DNA of 64,000 bases from contig CM019067.1 in NCBI GenBank assembly GCA_009667805.1, positions 246,857,721 through 246,921,720 on the forward strand. Reading direction: 5' to 3'. A program made the position numbers and the translations under genes. Below the pieces are notes generated by a model, which was given only the letters and a program-made list of their open reading frames with translations, did not search any database and was not told the origin of the DNA. Source of the stretch: Leptobrachium leishanense (lineage: Eukaryota > Chordata > Amphibia > Anura > Megophryidae). This document shows positions 23,918 through 33,815 of the stretch, piece after piece; the first letter of the stretch is position 1; each line of letters opens with the position of its first letter.

Positions 23918-24726
23918 TCAGGCCGATTCGAATACCTCCAGGTCTTCTCTGCGAACCACAGTCCCGTTTGAAGCATATGTGCAACAAGGAGATAGAGGGC
24001 TGGGTTCTGGCTTCTTGGTAACACCAGCCATGATGTATTGGTTAGGCTCAGTCTCCATGGGCATGGCTGACTCAACATCTATGGAATCTTGCTCCATTGG
24101 CACGTCGGGTCGGAATCCGGTTGGCGTACTCCATAGGGGTTTCCTGGTCTGACCCCTCAGAAGAAGCGTCTTGGGTAACATGGTCTCTGGTAACTCTTGG
24201 CCCAGGTTTCCTGGGAGCAGGGACACGCTTTGGTGCAGGAGGTTTAATTACCAGGCTTCTTCTGGGAGTTGGCTGGGACACAGGTTTTTTCTTGGGTGCA
24301 GATTTCTTATACCTAACATTTGATGAATTTATTTCCTGCAGGGCAGGTACCGACTTCCCCAATGAAGGCTTTATGGGCTTGTTAGTGGGTGCAGTTATTT
24401 TTGGCTGGGTAGGTACCGGTTTCTCCAAATTTCTTTGCTGGCTCGACAGGTGCAGGCTTGATCTGAACAGGCTTTGCAATAACAGGTTTAGAAAAACTTT
24501 TTGTACCTGGCTTAGGTGGGCGTAGCGGCAGGCCGAGATCTGATGCAAGGGGTCCCCGCAGTAGAAACAGAGGTCTAGCGCCCTCCTCCTTGCCTTTTCT
24601 TCTGGGGTCAGCGGTCCTCTGGCTCCCTCTGTAGCAGGAACGCACACTTAGTTGAGGTGCCCCTTGGGTTTTGCTGCGTGTAATCAAGCAGAGAGTCCAG
24701 ATACTGCTGGGTCTTAAGGAAGGCAT
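23918..24726 (-). pseudogene. Gag remnant with CCHC zinc knuckle
   Basis: Minus-strand reading after the 5' LTR gives a short Gag-like stretch (VENLKDAFLKTQQYLDSL) and then, after a frame break near 24620, a lysine/arginine-rich region with CFYCGDPLHQISAC. That fits the C-x2-C-x4-H-x4-C zinc knuckle of retroelement nucleocapsids. A basic, proline-rich tail follows (PAPKRVPAPRKPG). It is much shorter than a full Ty3/gypsy Gag and no polymerase follows, so it is a remnant. The family is inferred as Ty3/gypsy-like from the knuckle and the 5-bp duplication only. Confidence 0.7.
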
Positions 24727-24788
24727 CTTTTAAGTTTTCCACCATGGAATGGATCACTGCGGGCTCACAGGTCTTGACTTCCACATTC

Positions 24789-25336
24789 TGTAAGGACCGT
24801 ACTACGGGTTGTGTAGCAGGTTGAGGTTGTGAGCCCAGGATGCAGTGATGAGGCAGGTTTCAGGATAAACAAAGAGTGTTTATTATAAATAAACACCGTG
24901 GCATGGGATCAGACAAGGTAACAGAAATAGAGACGTCAGGGTTCAGCAAGGGGTCTGGTACACGGGGAGTCTTAGATGGGGGGAGGCAGAGGAGGAGCAG
25001 GATGGAAGGGTACCGGTGTATGAAGTAATGAATGTCCAGAATAAAGCAGAGGATCCTTGGAGTCTTTGGTAGAGAGTTTCAGGAGGTCTCAGGGAGCTTT
25101 GGCAGATTGGTCTAGCAGACAGGAACTTCATTGAATGTGGAAGTCAAGGTTGAGGGGGGACTCCCTTATATGAAGGGCTAATCAAGGAGGATAAAAGGCA
25201 GGTTTGGATCCAGGGCCAGGATGTCAAAATGAGGAAGGTGCATTGTTCATACCAGAGCCTTGAAATCTGCAGGGGACATGCAGGATGTGAAACCAAAAAG
25301 GGGGCGCCAGGGGGTGAGGGCCTCCAGGACCTTACA
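24789..25336 (-). repeat. 5' LTR of the 18413-25336 element
   Basis: 548 bp, direct repeat of 18413-18952, same TGTAAGGACC and GGACCTTACA ends. It is followed on the right by the duplication GATGT. Confidence 0.92.
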
Positions 25337-27235
25337 GATGTTGAAGTTAGGACTGTATCAAATATTCTATATTCAGCCCTTGGGTTTTTACGTCCCAGGT
25401 GCATTATCTTGCACTTAACCACATTAAAACTCAATTGCCACAGCTCCGACCATTTTTTTAGTTTACCTAAATCATTTGTCATTTGGCTGATCCCTCCAGG
25501 AACGTCAACCCTGTTGCAAATCTTTGTGTCATCAGCAAAAAGACATACTTTTCCATTAATACCTTCTGCAATATCACTAATAAAAATATTAAATAGAATG
25601 GGTCCAAGTACTGACCCCTGAGGTACCCCACTGGTAACAAGACCTTGCGCCGAATAAACTCCATTTACCACAACCCTCTGTTGCCTGTCACTCAGCCACT
25701 GCCTAATCCATTCAACAATATTGGAATCCAAGCTCAAAGATTGCAATTTATTCATAAGCCTTCTATGCGGAACAGTATCAAAAGCCTTACTGAAATCTAA
25801 ATAAGCAATGTCTACTGCACCACCTGTGTCTATTATTTTTGTTACCCAATCAAAAAAATCAATAAGATTAGTTTGGCATGATCTCCCTGAGGTAAACCCA
25901 TGTTGTTTCTGATCCTGTAATTTATGTGTTTTTAGATGTTCAACAATCCTTTCCTTTAACATGGTTTCCATTAATTTCCCCACTACTGACGTAAGACTAA
26001 CTGGCCTATAGTTCCCAGATTCCTCCCTACTACCCTTCTTGTGAATGGGCACAACATTTGCTAATTTCCAGTCTTCTGGGACGACTCCCGTTAGCAAGGA
26101 TTGGTTAAATAAATCTGTTAACGGTTTTGCTATTACATCACTGAGCTCTTTTAATAATTTAGGGTGGATCCCATCAGGCCCCATTGACTTATTTTTCTTT
26201 ACTTTAGACAGCTGCTGTAGAATAGAACCTCCTCCTCTGTAAACTGATATGTAATTGTCTCGTTAGTGTTTCCTCCTAACTGAGGTCCCTTTCCTTTTGC
26301 AAAGACTGAACAAAAATATTCATTGAGGCAGTCAGCGAGACTTTTATCCTCTTCTACGTACCTTCCTTCCTTTGTTTTTAATCTAACTAATCCTTGTTTT
26401 ACTTTTCTTTTCTCGTTTATGTATCTAAAAAATGTTTTGTCCCCCTTTTTTACTGACTGAGCTATTTTCTCTTCTAAGTGTGCTTTGGAAGCCCTTATAA
26501 ATTGCTTTGCCTCTTTCTGCCTAATCTTATAGGTTTGCCTATCTTCTTCACTCTGAGTTGTTTTATAATTATTGAATGCTATCTTTTTGTTCTTCACTAT
26601 TTTGGCCACTTCTGCAGAGTACCACATTGGTTTCTTCCCTTTTTTGTTTTTGCTAACAAGTCGAATGCAATTGCCTGTGGCCTTCAATAATGCTTCCTTT
26701 AAATAATCCCATTTCTCCTGGACTCCCTTTAAACTCCTCCAGTCTGATAATGACTCCTTCAATCAAAATCTCATTTTAGAAAAATCTGTTTTTTTAAAGT
26801 CTAAAACTTTTGTTTTTGTGTGGTGCGGTTCCATCCCTGTTCTTATATTAAACCATACTGACTGGTGATCACTAGATCCCAAATTTTCACCTACAACTAC
26901 GTCCGATACCAAACCTCCATTTGTGAGTATTAAATCCAACATGGCCTCTTTACGGGTCGGCTCCTCAACTACTTGTGTTAGAGATAATCCCAGTAGGGAG
27001 TTTAGAATATTTGTACTCCTGGTGCACCCAGCTGTTTTGGTTTTCCAGTTCACATCAGGAAGATTAAAGTCCCCCATGATAATAACTTCCCCCTTCATTG
27101 CCATTTTGGCGATTTCCTCAAGCAGCAGATTATCTAGCTCTTCCACTTGTCCAGGGGGTCTATAGATCACACCTACACGAGCTACTGTATGATTACACCA
27201 AATCAATGGTGCTTGATACTGGGGCACCAGCAGGT
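25337..27235 (-). pseudogene. CR1 LINE endonuclease and reverse transcriptase
   Basis: On the minus strand, an APE-type endonuclease C-terminal half (VGVIYRPPG, IIMGDFNLPDVNW, LDLILTN, GSSDHQSVWF) leads into a linker and then the polymerase palm. Motifs there are WKLANVVPIHKKG, NYRPVSLTSVVGKLME, YLDFSKAFDTVPH, SGVPQGSVLGPILFNIFI and LFADDTKI, the last holding the catalytic aspartates. Lesions: an in-frame stop at 26763-26765, a frameshift near 26199-26225, and truncation at the LTR insertion. Non-functional. Confidence 0.9.
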
Positions 27236-27447
27236 GCTTTTGAAGATCGAGTATAATGGATCTTGGTAGTGAAGGGGTTAAGTATATGTGTATTTGTGGT
27301 TAAAAAAAACATACAGACTTGCCTAGCAGTCCAATTTTAAACTGTTCTATTGAAGCTTTGTTAAATAAATATTAGAAAGTTAATAATATAGGAAATGAGG
27401 TTTATTAATATTGTTTTTTGTAAGCGCCCCTATAGAATCATCTAGCA

Positions 27448-27630
27448 CATTGGTTCCCAACCGCGGTCCTCAAGTACCCCCAACAGACCAGGTTTGCAGG
27501 ATATCTGAAGCACAGCACAGGTGATATGATTTGCTGCTCAGTGATTGCAGGATTTGGTCTGTATTTCCCCAAGGTATCCTTAAAACCTGGCCTGTTAGTA
27601 GTACTTGAGGAACGTGGTTGGGAACCACTG
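27448..27630. mobile_element. hAT MITE, 183 bp, 8-bp duplication
   Basis: Ends CATTGGTTCCCAACC and GGTTGGGAACCACTG form the inverted repeat; ATCTAGCA is perfectly duplicated at 27440-27447 and 27631-27638. The sibling at 63363-63546 shares GAAGCACAGCACAGGTGATA. It lies about 120 bp downstream, in gene sense, of the AOAH exon at 27754-27848. Confidence 0.92.
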
Positions 27631-27753
27631 ATCTAGCAGATAATGTTTAAGCGGAAGAGAGATTAATGCATTACACAAATGGTTAGTTCTAGTCACTTCT
27701 TAACTGCAGAGCAGCAGAAATTAATTTTCTTAGATAAAAAGATAGTAGTGTAC

Positions 27754-27848
27754 CTTGGACATCCCCAGAGGAGTCACCCATTCCGGGGGTATGTGAAACT
27801 GAGCAGCAGCAGAGTCTCCCAATACTATGATCCCTTTTGCATCGGTAC
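27754..27848 (-). CDS. AOAH: AOAH exon with catalytic serine (GDSA) motif
   Basis: The acceptor TTTTTTTAAG precedes 27848 and the donor GTACAC follows 27754. The 95-bp exon completes a codon with 2 nt and gives 31 codons, including KGIIVLGDSAAAQFHIPPEW. This aligns with the acyloxyacyl hydrolase catalytic block, where the serine of GDSA is the nucleophile of the SGNH/GDSL esterase that removes secondary acyl chains from bacterial lipid A. The Gly after DSA and the His two further on in mammals are Ala and Gln here. Phase fits the exon at 32526-32574. Later exons (remaining catalytic domain, Asp/His) are not found and should lie before position 1. Confidence 0.93.
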
Positions 27849-28130
27849 CTTAAAAAAAGATTTAAAAAAATCTCAAATGAGTGTCATTTTGGAGGGTCAT
27901 CCTTCATAATTTTAAATTGATCCTTAATTCTATTTCTTCTGCATCATTCAGCATATTACCAATTATTTCTGCCAGGAGTAGTAGAGTGCCCTTTCTGAAT
28001 CAAGGAAAGGGGGATGTGGATTGAGGGAGATTCTAAGGAGACTTTTTGGGTTCAGTGTACTGCTGTTCTGGAGAAGGATGAGGGAAAGAGGAATGAGGAC
28101 AGCAGACAGGGGAATAAAGAAAGACAGAGA

Positions 28131-28836
28131 GTCCTATTACCTACTTCATGCTAACGTTAGGTTAAGCGGCCCTTGCGCGGGCCGACCATATTACATTACA
28201 AAAGCTAACAGGTTACAAATACCCATTAGCGATTCAGAGATTGCACGAGTTTACTGTACTTTGCTCTCCCTATGCTTAACATGGGGAGCGCAAATAGTTA
28301 ATTAGCGTTAGGATTACAAGGTCCTACTCCTAACGCTAATTACACCCCACTGTGGTTAACTCAAAAGTTAACCAGAGCTTGGAGCTGGTGCTAACTGATA
28401 TCACTTCTGCGGAATCAGCCAGCACCTGCTGAAAAACACCCCAAAAATCACATACTCGCCTCTCATTCTGCGGCAAAACGGCAGCCCAATCTGCCTCTTC
28501 TGGCCACCGGGAGCAGAGTGAGACTGGGGGAAAAAAGCCACAGTCTCCCTCCGTGATCACTCCACTGACCAGCAGGATCTCACAAGAGGAGAGATCCTGC
28601 ATGTCATGTGACTGGCGGTCAAAGCCTCAATGGAGTCCTATGGACTCCATGGAGGGGATGCTCGCGACGGCGCTTAGTGCTGCCTCAAATATCCTCAGGC
28701 TTCGCGCTGCGTTACAGAGCAGGCTGCTAATTTAGCGCCTGCCCCATAATATGGAGCTAAAACAGAGATGCTAAGGAGAAACGTGCAGGCGCAAGTTTTC
28801 CGTCCCCGTTTTAACAGGCAGTATGTAATACTGCCC
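28131..28836. mobile_element. Harbinger-like MITE, weak left end
   Basis: It ends in GTATGTAATACTGCCC and shares interior words with the 6955-7647 element (ACTGTACTTTGCTCTCCCT; CAATGGAGTCCTATGGACTC; CAGGCGCAAGTTTTCC). The left terminus GTCCTATTACC is degraded and no target duplication is visible. Confidence 0.6.
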
Positions 28837-28839
28837 AGA

Positions 28840-30083
28840 AGGTTTTACTCTAGGACAGAAAAGCAACCACCTTCACTGTTTTCCGATTAAAAAGGTAAAT
28901 TATTTTATTATCTGGAATTCCAGACGTGCACTCCTTGTTCAAGGTCCCTAAAGAGGTACCAGCTATATCCTCCTGATGAGGCCTATGCAAGCCAAAACGA
29001 TTGTCGGTGGTTGTTGCAGCTCTCTCGCAGAGGAGACATCCTTGGTATCCAGTTCTGGCCACCATTTCTGCATGATAGCCGTCTGATTTGCATAAGGTAA
29101 CATCTCTGTAATGGCACTATCAAGCTAAAATCCTGTGAGACTTGAGCGAGGACCCACCGTATGGCAGGCAACTTATAATTAGTTTTTGGTTCATTATCTT
29201 GCAATCCTTTCAAAGACTTGGAAAGAATCGCAGGTTGATCATGGGTAGATTATATTTAGGGCACAAGTGAAGTTCATGAGAATATACCTTTAGCATTCGT
29301 ACTGTGTTGTTATTTGTTTTAAGTTTCATTATTCTAAACCATTTAATGAGCTGTACATGGGATCTAACGCATACCTAGATTTATGGTAGTGATGTTCCAG
29401 CATGGTTTTGTTAAGTGAGAATCGATACTTCCTATTGAGCATTGATATGCGTTTCTCCCCATGCTAGTATTTGCTTTATTTTATTAACCAATGCTGTTAC
29501 AGAAAGAAAAAAGTCGTATTGTTGTCTTTCCAACATTAAGCATTATGGAATTTCCTTGCGTTAGCAATTCTTTAAGCTGCAACTGTTACAAGCACATTTT
29601 TTCTTCTTCCACCCTCCCTACCTCAAAGATAACGTATATGACCCTTCTCTAATCCCTTAACACTTTATTGAAGTTCTTTCCTCATTTTATGTGTGTCAGC
29701 GATCAATTCAACTCAGGTATTTTTCCCTCTATTAGCATCACCATAATTATCTGCTTTCTTGTGCGGGCTTAAATAAAAGCGTGAAAATAGTAATAGATTT
29801 GTTTTTGTGACACGCTATACACAAATAGGACAAAAATACCATAAATAAAATGTTCATGATTAAAGATTTGCATTCTTCTTTCAAATTATTTTTACACAAC
29901 TAGTAAAGTGGAATGTTTGTACCATAACATTTTGTCCTGGTTTTAGGAATAAACCATATGTTAAGGATTCCAAGCATCTTATGGCAAATATTGGCCAAAT
30001 ACTGAAAGAATAGAAATATTGTCTTGAAGCTAACATCATAGAAATGTGCTGGGCTTTTGACCGAGTTTAATAGTGGACACACA
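28840..30083. other. Intronic sequence, possible old SINE-like repeat
   Basis: No exon with splice sites. The stretch 28890-29220 contains CCTGATGAGGCCTATGCAAG and looks like a diverged dispersed repeat, but I could not assign it. 29230-30083 is AT-rich with nothing recognisable. Confidence 0.35.
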
Positions 30084-30098
30084 GGGCCACATTACATA

Positions 30099-31623
30099 CA
30101 GTCAGGTCCAGAAATATTGGGACAGCGACACAATTCTAACATCTTTGGCTCTATACACCACCACAATGGAGTTGGAATGAAACAAACACAATGTGCTTTA
30201 ACTGCAGACTGTCAGCTTTAATTTGAGGGTATGTACATCCAACTCAGGTGAACGGCGTAAGACTTACAGCAGTTTGCAGATGTGCCTCCCACTTGTTAAG
30301 GGACCAAAGGTAATGGGACAGAATATTAATCATAAATCAAACTTTCCCTTCTTAATACTTGGTTGCAAATCCTTTGCAGTCAATCTCAGCCTGAAGTCTG
30401 GAACGCATAGACATCACCAGACGCTGGGTTTCATCCCTGGTGATGCTCTGCCAGGCCTCTACTGCAACTGTCTTCAGTTCCTGCTTGTTCTTGGGGCATT
30501 TTCCCTTCAGCTTTGGGTCATTGTCCATCTGCACTGTGAAGTGCCGTCCAATGAGTTCTGCAGCATTTGGCTGAATGTGAGAAGACAATATTGCCTGAAA
30601 CACTTCAGAATTCATCCTGCTGCTTTTGTCAGCAGTCACATCATCAATAAATATAAGAGAACCAGTTCCATTGGCAGCCATACATGCCCACGCCATGACG
30701 CTACCACCACCATGCTTCACTGATGAGGTGGTATGCTTAAGATCATGAGCAGTTCCTTTCCTTCTCCATATTCTTCTCTTCCAATCGCTCTGGTACAAGT
30801 TGATCTTGGTCTCATCTGTCCATAGAATCTTGTTCCAGAACTGTGAAGGCTTTGTTAGGTGTTGTTTGGCAAACTCTAATCTGGCCTTCCTGTTTTTGAG
30901 GCTCACCAATGGTTTACATCTTGTGGTGAACCCTCTGTATTCACTCTGGTGAAGTCTTCTCTTGATTGTTGACTTTGACACACATACACCTACCTCCTGG
31001 AAAGTGTTCTTGATCTGGCCAACTGTTGTGAAGGGTTTTTTCTTCACCAGGGAAAGAATTCTTCGGTCATCCACCACAGTTGTTTTCCGTGGTCTCCCGG
31101 GTCTTTTGGTGTTGCTGAGCTCACCGGTGCGTTCCTTCTTTTTGAGAATGTTCCAAACAGTTGTTTTGGCCACGCCTAATGTTCTTGCTATCTCTCTGAT
31201 GGGTTTGTTTTGTTTCTTCAGCCTAATGATGGCTTGCTTTACTGATAGTGACAGCTCTTTGGATCTCATCTTGAGAGTTGACAGCAACAGATTCCAAATG
31301 CAAATAGCACACTTGAAATTAACTCTGGGCCTTTTATCTGCACATTGTAATTGGGGTAATGAGGGAATATCACACACCTGGCCATGAGCTGAGAAGCCAA
31401 TTGTCCCATTACCTTTGGTCCCTTAACAAGTGGGAGGCACATCTGCAAACTGCTGTAAGTCCTACTCCGTTCACCTGAGTTGGATGTACATACCCTCAAA
31501 TTAAAGCTGACAGTCTGCAGTTAAAGCACATTGTGTTTGTTTCATTCCAACTCCATTGTGGTGGTGTATAGAGCCAAAGATGTTAGAATTGTGTCGATGT
31601 CCCAATATTTCTGGACCTGACTG
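30099..31623 (-). mobile_element. Tc1/mariner transposon with 225-bp inverted repeats
   Basis: CAGTCAGGTCCAGAAATATT at 30099 and its reverse complement ending at 31623 are flanked by TA on both sides. The inverted repeats extend about 225 bp (30099-30322 and 31401-31623) with only a few mismatches, so the copy is young. It encodes a transposase on the minus strand that has lost a catalytic segment. Confidence 0.93.
30352..31269 (-). pseudogene. Tc1-like transposase with internal deletion
   Basis: 305 residues from ATG (MRSKELSLSVKQ) to stop, with no frameshift. Helix-turn-helix region about 1-110 with a GRPRK hinge at 58-62; catalytic Asp152 in WTDET and Asp249 in VQMDNDPK. Directly after DPK the protein jumps to LKGKCPKNKQ. 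The segment that in Tc1-family transposases carries the [15 protein letters not shown] motif with the third catalytic acid is absent, an in-frame loss of roughly 35-40 codons. Tc1 proteins are normally about 340 residues. It should bind ends but not catalyse; an upstream in-frame start would only add intact terminal-repeat sequence. Confidence 0.88.
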
Positions 31624-31749
31624 TACATAACGTGGGCCACTCATATCAGAATCCAGAAGCCAATGGGTTAAAAAACCCGTTACCGTTTGGTATCTTTTGC
31701 TTTTCAGCGCAAGGTTACTGTACTTTTTTTACTTTTTTTGTTACACTTA

Positions 31750-31930
31750 ACCTGGTCATGTTTGGTATCAAAGGAAAGGCCATGCTCTGATACCGATACA
31801 ATGATACCAAACATGACCCTCTAGCTGCCATTGATCGGGAGATACGGGGGTCCAAAGGACACCCTTATCTACACCATAAGATTTCCATAGGAAATCCCTG
31901 GGCAGCTAGGCATTAACTCGGTAACTGATT
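31750..31930. repeat. Dispersed module with inverted ATGATACCAAACATGAC words
   Basis: GTCATGTTTGGTATCA near 31757 and TGATACCAAACATGACC near 31811 face each other, with CCATGCTCTGATACC between. The same word cluster occurs at 8356-8390, 8671-8710, 11517-11562 and 47127-47175, always beside a stretch about a GATC..GGGAGATA sequence. Function unknown; probably part of the TTAA or hAT MITE families. Confidence 0.55.
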
Positions 31931-31940
31931 GCTTAGTTAA

Positions 31941-32219
31941 TATGCCTGCATAGTAAGCAAGGGGTCCTGAGTTTGAATTGAAAAAGCACAGTAATAATAT
32001 TGTTACTATTATGCTGCTATGATTAATAGTGTATTATTATTTATGGTGCTTTTAATACTACAATACAATAATATTATTCTCAGCAGAATTATAATAATAA
32101 TATTATTATCATCATTATTGTGCTTTTCCACGGAAGTAAAACAAAGGCACAGGCAGATATGTTGTACTAATATTCGAACTCAGGATCTCTTGCTTACTAT
32201 GCAGGCACATTTACTAAGC
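31941..32219. repeat. Inverted pair of tRNA-like sequences
   Basis: The left arm (plus) contains GCTTAGTTAATATGCC and CCTGCATAGTAAGCAAG followed by CCTGAGTTTGAATT. The right arm (minus) has GGCTTAGTAAATGTGCC, the identical CCTGCATAGTAAGCAAG and CCTGAGTTCGAAT. These correspond to A box, anticodon arm (loop ATAGTAA with T33 and AGT anticodon) and B box. The centre is an AT-rich TAATAATATTATTATCATC stretch. Arms are about 50 bp and 80% or more alike. Likely tRNA pseudogenes or a tRNA-derived SINE pair, not functional tRNAs, because acceptor stems do not close. Confidence 0.6.
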
Positions 32220-32525
32220 CACAGGGATTCACTATGTAACATGCAGTTGTGCTGAATAGTAAAGGATTTAATGCAGAGAGGAGCTGGTCAGCTTACAGGT
32301 AGAAGGGCTCCCTGCCAATGAGCAAACAGCTGCGGCCCCACCCCCTTGGTAGGAGGGTTTATGGAGGGGAATCACTGCATGCGTACAGAACGGGAATCTC
32401 TGCGTGCGTACAGAACAGCTACCTCGTGTGCATGCTAATGTTTAAAACGTGGGAACGATGTAGTAGGTCCCACGCATTTTTTTTTCTGCATGACACCTGC
32501 AGGGCTCCATCATTATGACACATAC
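32220..32525. other. AOAH intron sequence
   Basis: Contains a short direct repeat (GCGTACAGAACGGGAATCTCTG and GCGTACAGAACAG around 32380-32420, imperfect) and no other recognised structure. Confidence 0.4.
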
Positions 32526-32574
32526 CATCGCAGAATTTTTTTTCATAAGGTATTTCTCCTCGTAGATCATATCC
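32526..32574 (-). CDS. AOAH: AOAH exon (IPYEKKFCDG)
   Basis: 49 bp between acceptor CCTGTTAAAG and donor GTATGTG. It encodes GYDLRGEIPYEKKFCD plus one base of the next codon, matching the acyloxyacyl hydrolase block that in mammals reads GVPYEKKFCEG, just before the catalytic GDS segment. Phase 0 in, phase 1 out, matching both neighbours. The Cys is conserved. Confidence 0.92.
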
Positions 32575-33129
32575 CTTTAACAGGAGAAAGAAAAGGAAAA
32601 GCATTTATGCAAAATTCATCCAGCCCTGCTATAATTCAAAGACAAATTTTATTAAATTATTGCGGCTCATGCTTGTTTCGGTCTCTCCCCGCTATGCACA
32701 CACTGTAAAAATCCACAGCGAATACCTTGCGCCTGAGTATATTATGTAAGTAAGTCTCTTCACTTTGTAATGCTCCACTCAGTATAGCTTTTCTGTAAAT
32801 ATTCTATATTTTGTTATAGCCCTGTAAAACAAGCTACAGAGTAAAACCGGTATATATAGGACTATCCATTTAGGCAAATATTGGTTTTCAGAACTAAATA
32901 GAAAAAACAAAAACAAAATAAACCCCCAAAGATTATTAAACCAACTGGTCTATGTTAATACCTTGCCTGAGCCTCTATATTGGTTATTTTGTGTACTATA
33001 TGATTAATTTTTAACATAAAAACTTGATGCCACACAGATGATTGCCACATCATTGATGAAAACTATCTGCCCCTGCAGCTTATACTGCTTGAAGATAGAA
33101 CGCTTATATCAAGTATGGTTATTACTTAC

Positions 33130-33181
33130 CCATATCCCATTGCAGTTTGTATCTTTTATTCCATCCCAATCTTCATCTGGC
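33130..33181 (-). CDS. AOAH: AOAH exon (DTNCNGIW)
   Basis: 52 bp between acceptor TTTTTTATCTAG and donor GTAAGTAAT. It encodes PDEDWDGIKDTNCNGIW after completing an Arg codon. The mammalian equivalent reads NNWDVHQDSNCNGIWG; Asp/Asn positions in this block belong to the calcium-binding region next to the active site. A MITE sits only 70 bp upstream of the acceptor (33251-33421). Confidence 0.92.
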
Positions 33182-33250
33182 CTAGATAAAAAATATAGAT
33201 ATATCAACCAAGTGATATGTAAAAGGACATTCTCATTTTGTAACAAAATA

Positions 33251-33421
33251 CAGGGTTATTCAGAGAGAGGTGAAAACCAGGAGAATAACTGGAGAAGTGT
33301 AAATTCTAGGTCAAAATAGCCAAACCAGAAAAATTCTCCCATTTATCTCACTTTCCAAATGGCCATTTGGTCTGGATTATTCTCTATTCTCCTGGTTTTC
33401 ACCTCTCTCTGAATAACCCTG
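33251..33421. mobile_element. Palindromic CAGGGTTATTC MITE, 171 bp
   Basis: Ends CAGGGTTATTCAGAGAGAGG and CCTCTCTCTGAATAACCCTG, flanked by ATA at 33248-33250 and 33422-33424. Interior AAATTCTCCCATTTATCTCA is shared with the interrupted copy at 12917-14480. Uninterrupted reference copy of this small family. Confidence 0.88.
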
Positions 33422-33628
33422 ATAGTCTTTACAAGAGCTTGACATGTGCATGACTAAACATTTTTTGTTACATTTAGTTACGTAATCCCCTTGTCCTTCG
33501 TGCTGAAATGTATTTATAGCGTTCGCTTTAAGGAGGTGATAGAGCCCATTGTGTGGTAGGAAAGTATGTACCATGAACTAGTCTTATGTATTGTTATCGT
33601 AGTGATGCACTACAAAATGTATTTGCTT

Positions 33629-33815
33629 TTTTTTTTTTTTTGAGAAAGTATTTTACCAGGAAGGATATATTGAGATTTCTCTAGTTTTCAAGTATGTACC
33701 GTTAGGTGTCTTGCCCAAGGACACTTACTGGAGAGGTGCTCTGGCCGGGATTTGAACCCGAGTCTCCACGGTTATAGAGCAGTGATGTTACCTCTACTCC
33801 ACCCAGCTGATACAT
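33629..33815 (-). mobile_element. tRNA-derived SINE
   Basis: On the minus strand a tRNA-like head includes GGGTTCAAATCCCGGCC, a good pol III B box, preceded by an A-box-like GGTGGAGTAGAGGTAAC. It leads into a body with AAGTGTCCTTGGGCAAGACA and TACTTTCTC, then a 15-base A tail (plus-strand T run 33629-33643). Typical of vertebrate tRNA SINEs. No clear target duplication. Confidence 0.7.

Larger units (their letters stand above)
18413..25336 (-). mobile_element. Non-autonomous LTR retrotransposon with internal tandem arrays
   Basis: Two nearly identical direct repeats, 540 and 548 bp, bound a 5.8-kb interior. The whole is flanked by the 5-bp duplication GATGT (18408-18412 and 25337-25341) inside the CR1 LINE. 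Each LTR begins TGTAAGGACC and ends GGACCTTACA. Orientation is minus: a Gag remnant with a zinc knuckle follows the right LTR, and a purine-rich tract (minus strand AGAGAGGGGGCTC) precedes the left one. No protease, reverse transcriptase or integrase is present; arrays of 27-bp and 33-bp units occupy the rest. No convincing primer-binding site was identified. Confidence 0.9.
15531..27235 (-). mobile_element. CR1 LINE retrotransposon, 5' truncated and split by two insertions
   Basis: Three pieces read on the minus strand as one non-LTR element: endonuclease and reverse transcriptase (27235-25337), the reverse-transcriptase C-terminal region (18412-17856) and the 3' end (15686-15531). The 3' end finishes in a short TTCTATG direct repeat, as CR1 elements do. 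The insertions at 15687-17855 and 18413-25336 each have exact target duplications, so removing them restores continuity. The 5' end begins within the endonuclease domain. Internal stops and frameshifts show it is dead. Confidence 0.88.
30084..31740. mobile_element. Harbinger-like MITE split by a Tc1 element
   Basis: GGGCCACATTACA at 30084 matches the left terminus of the MITE at 15016. The interior resumes after the Tc1 insertion at 31624 with words shared with the 6955 element (GGGTTAAAAAACCCGTT, CGTTTGGTA, GCGCAAGGTTACTGT). The right terminus is not recovered; sequence after about 31740 belongs to another repeat. Confidence 0.65.

Noticed and set aside
19078..24152. Very long open frames on both strands (1,360-1,670 codons) as genes
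   Set aside because: They are produced by a stop-free 33-bp unit and exist equally in all six frames; they start and end in flanking unrelated sequence and have no domain.
24789..25336. Segmental duplication of 18413-18952
   Set aside because: Position, TG..CA ends, 5-bp GATGT duplication, Gag remnant and polypurine tract show that these are the two LTRs of one element.
31941..32219. Functional tRNA-Thr genes
   Set aside because: A and B boxes and the anticodon loop are recognisable, but acceptor and T stems do not close properly.
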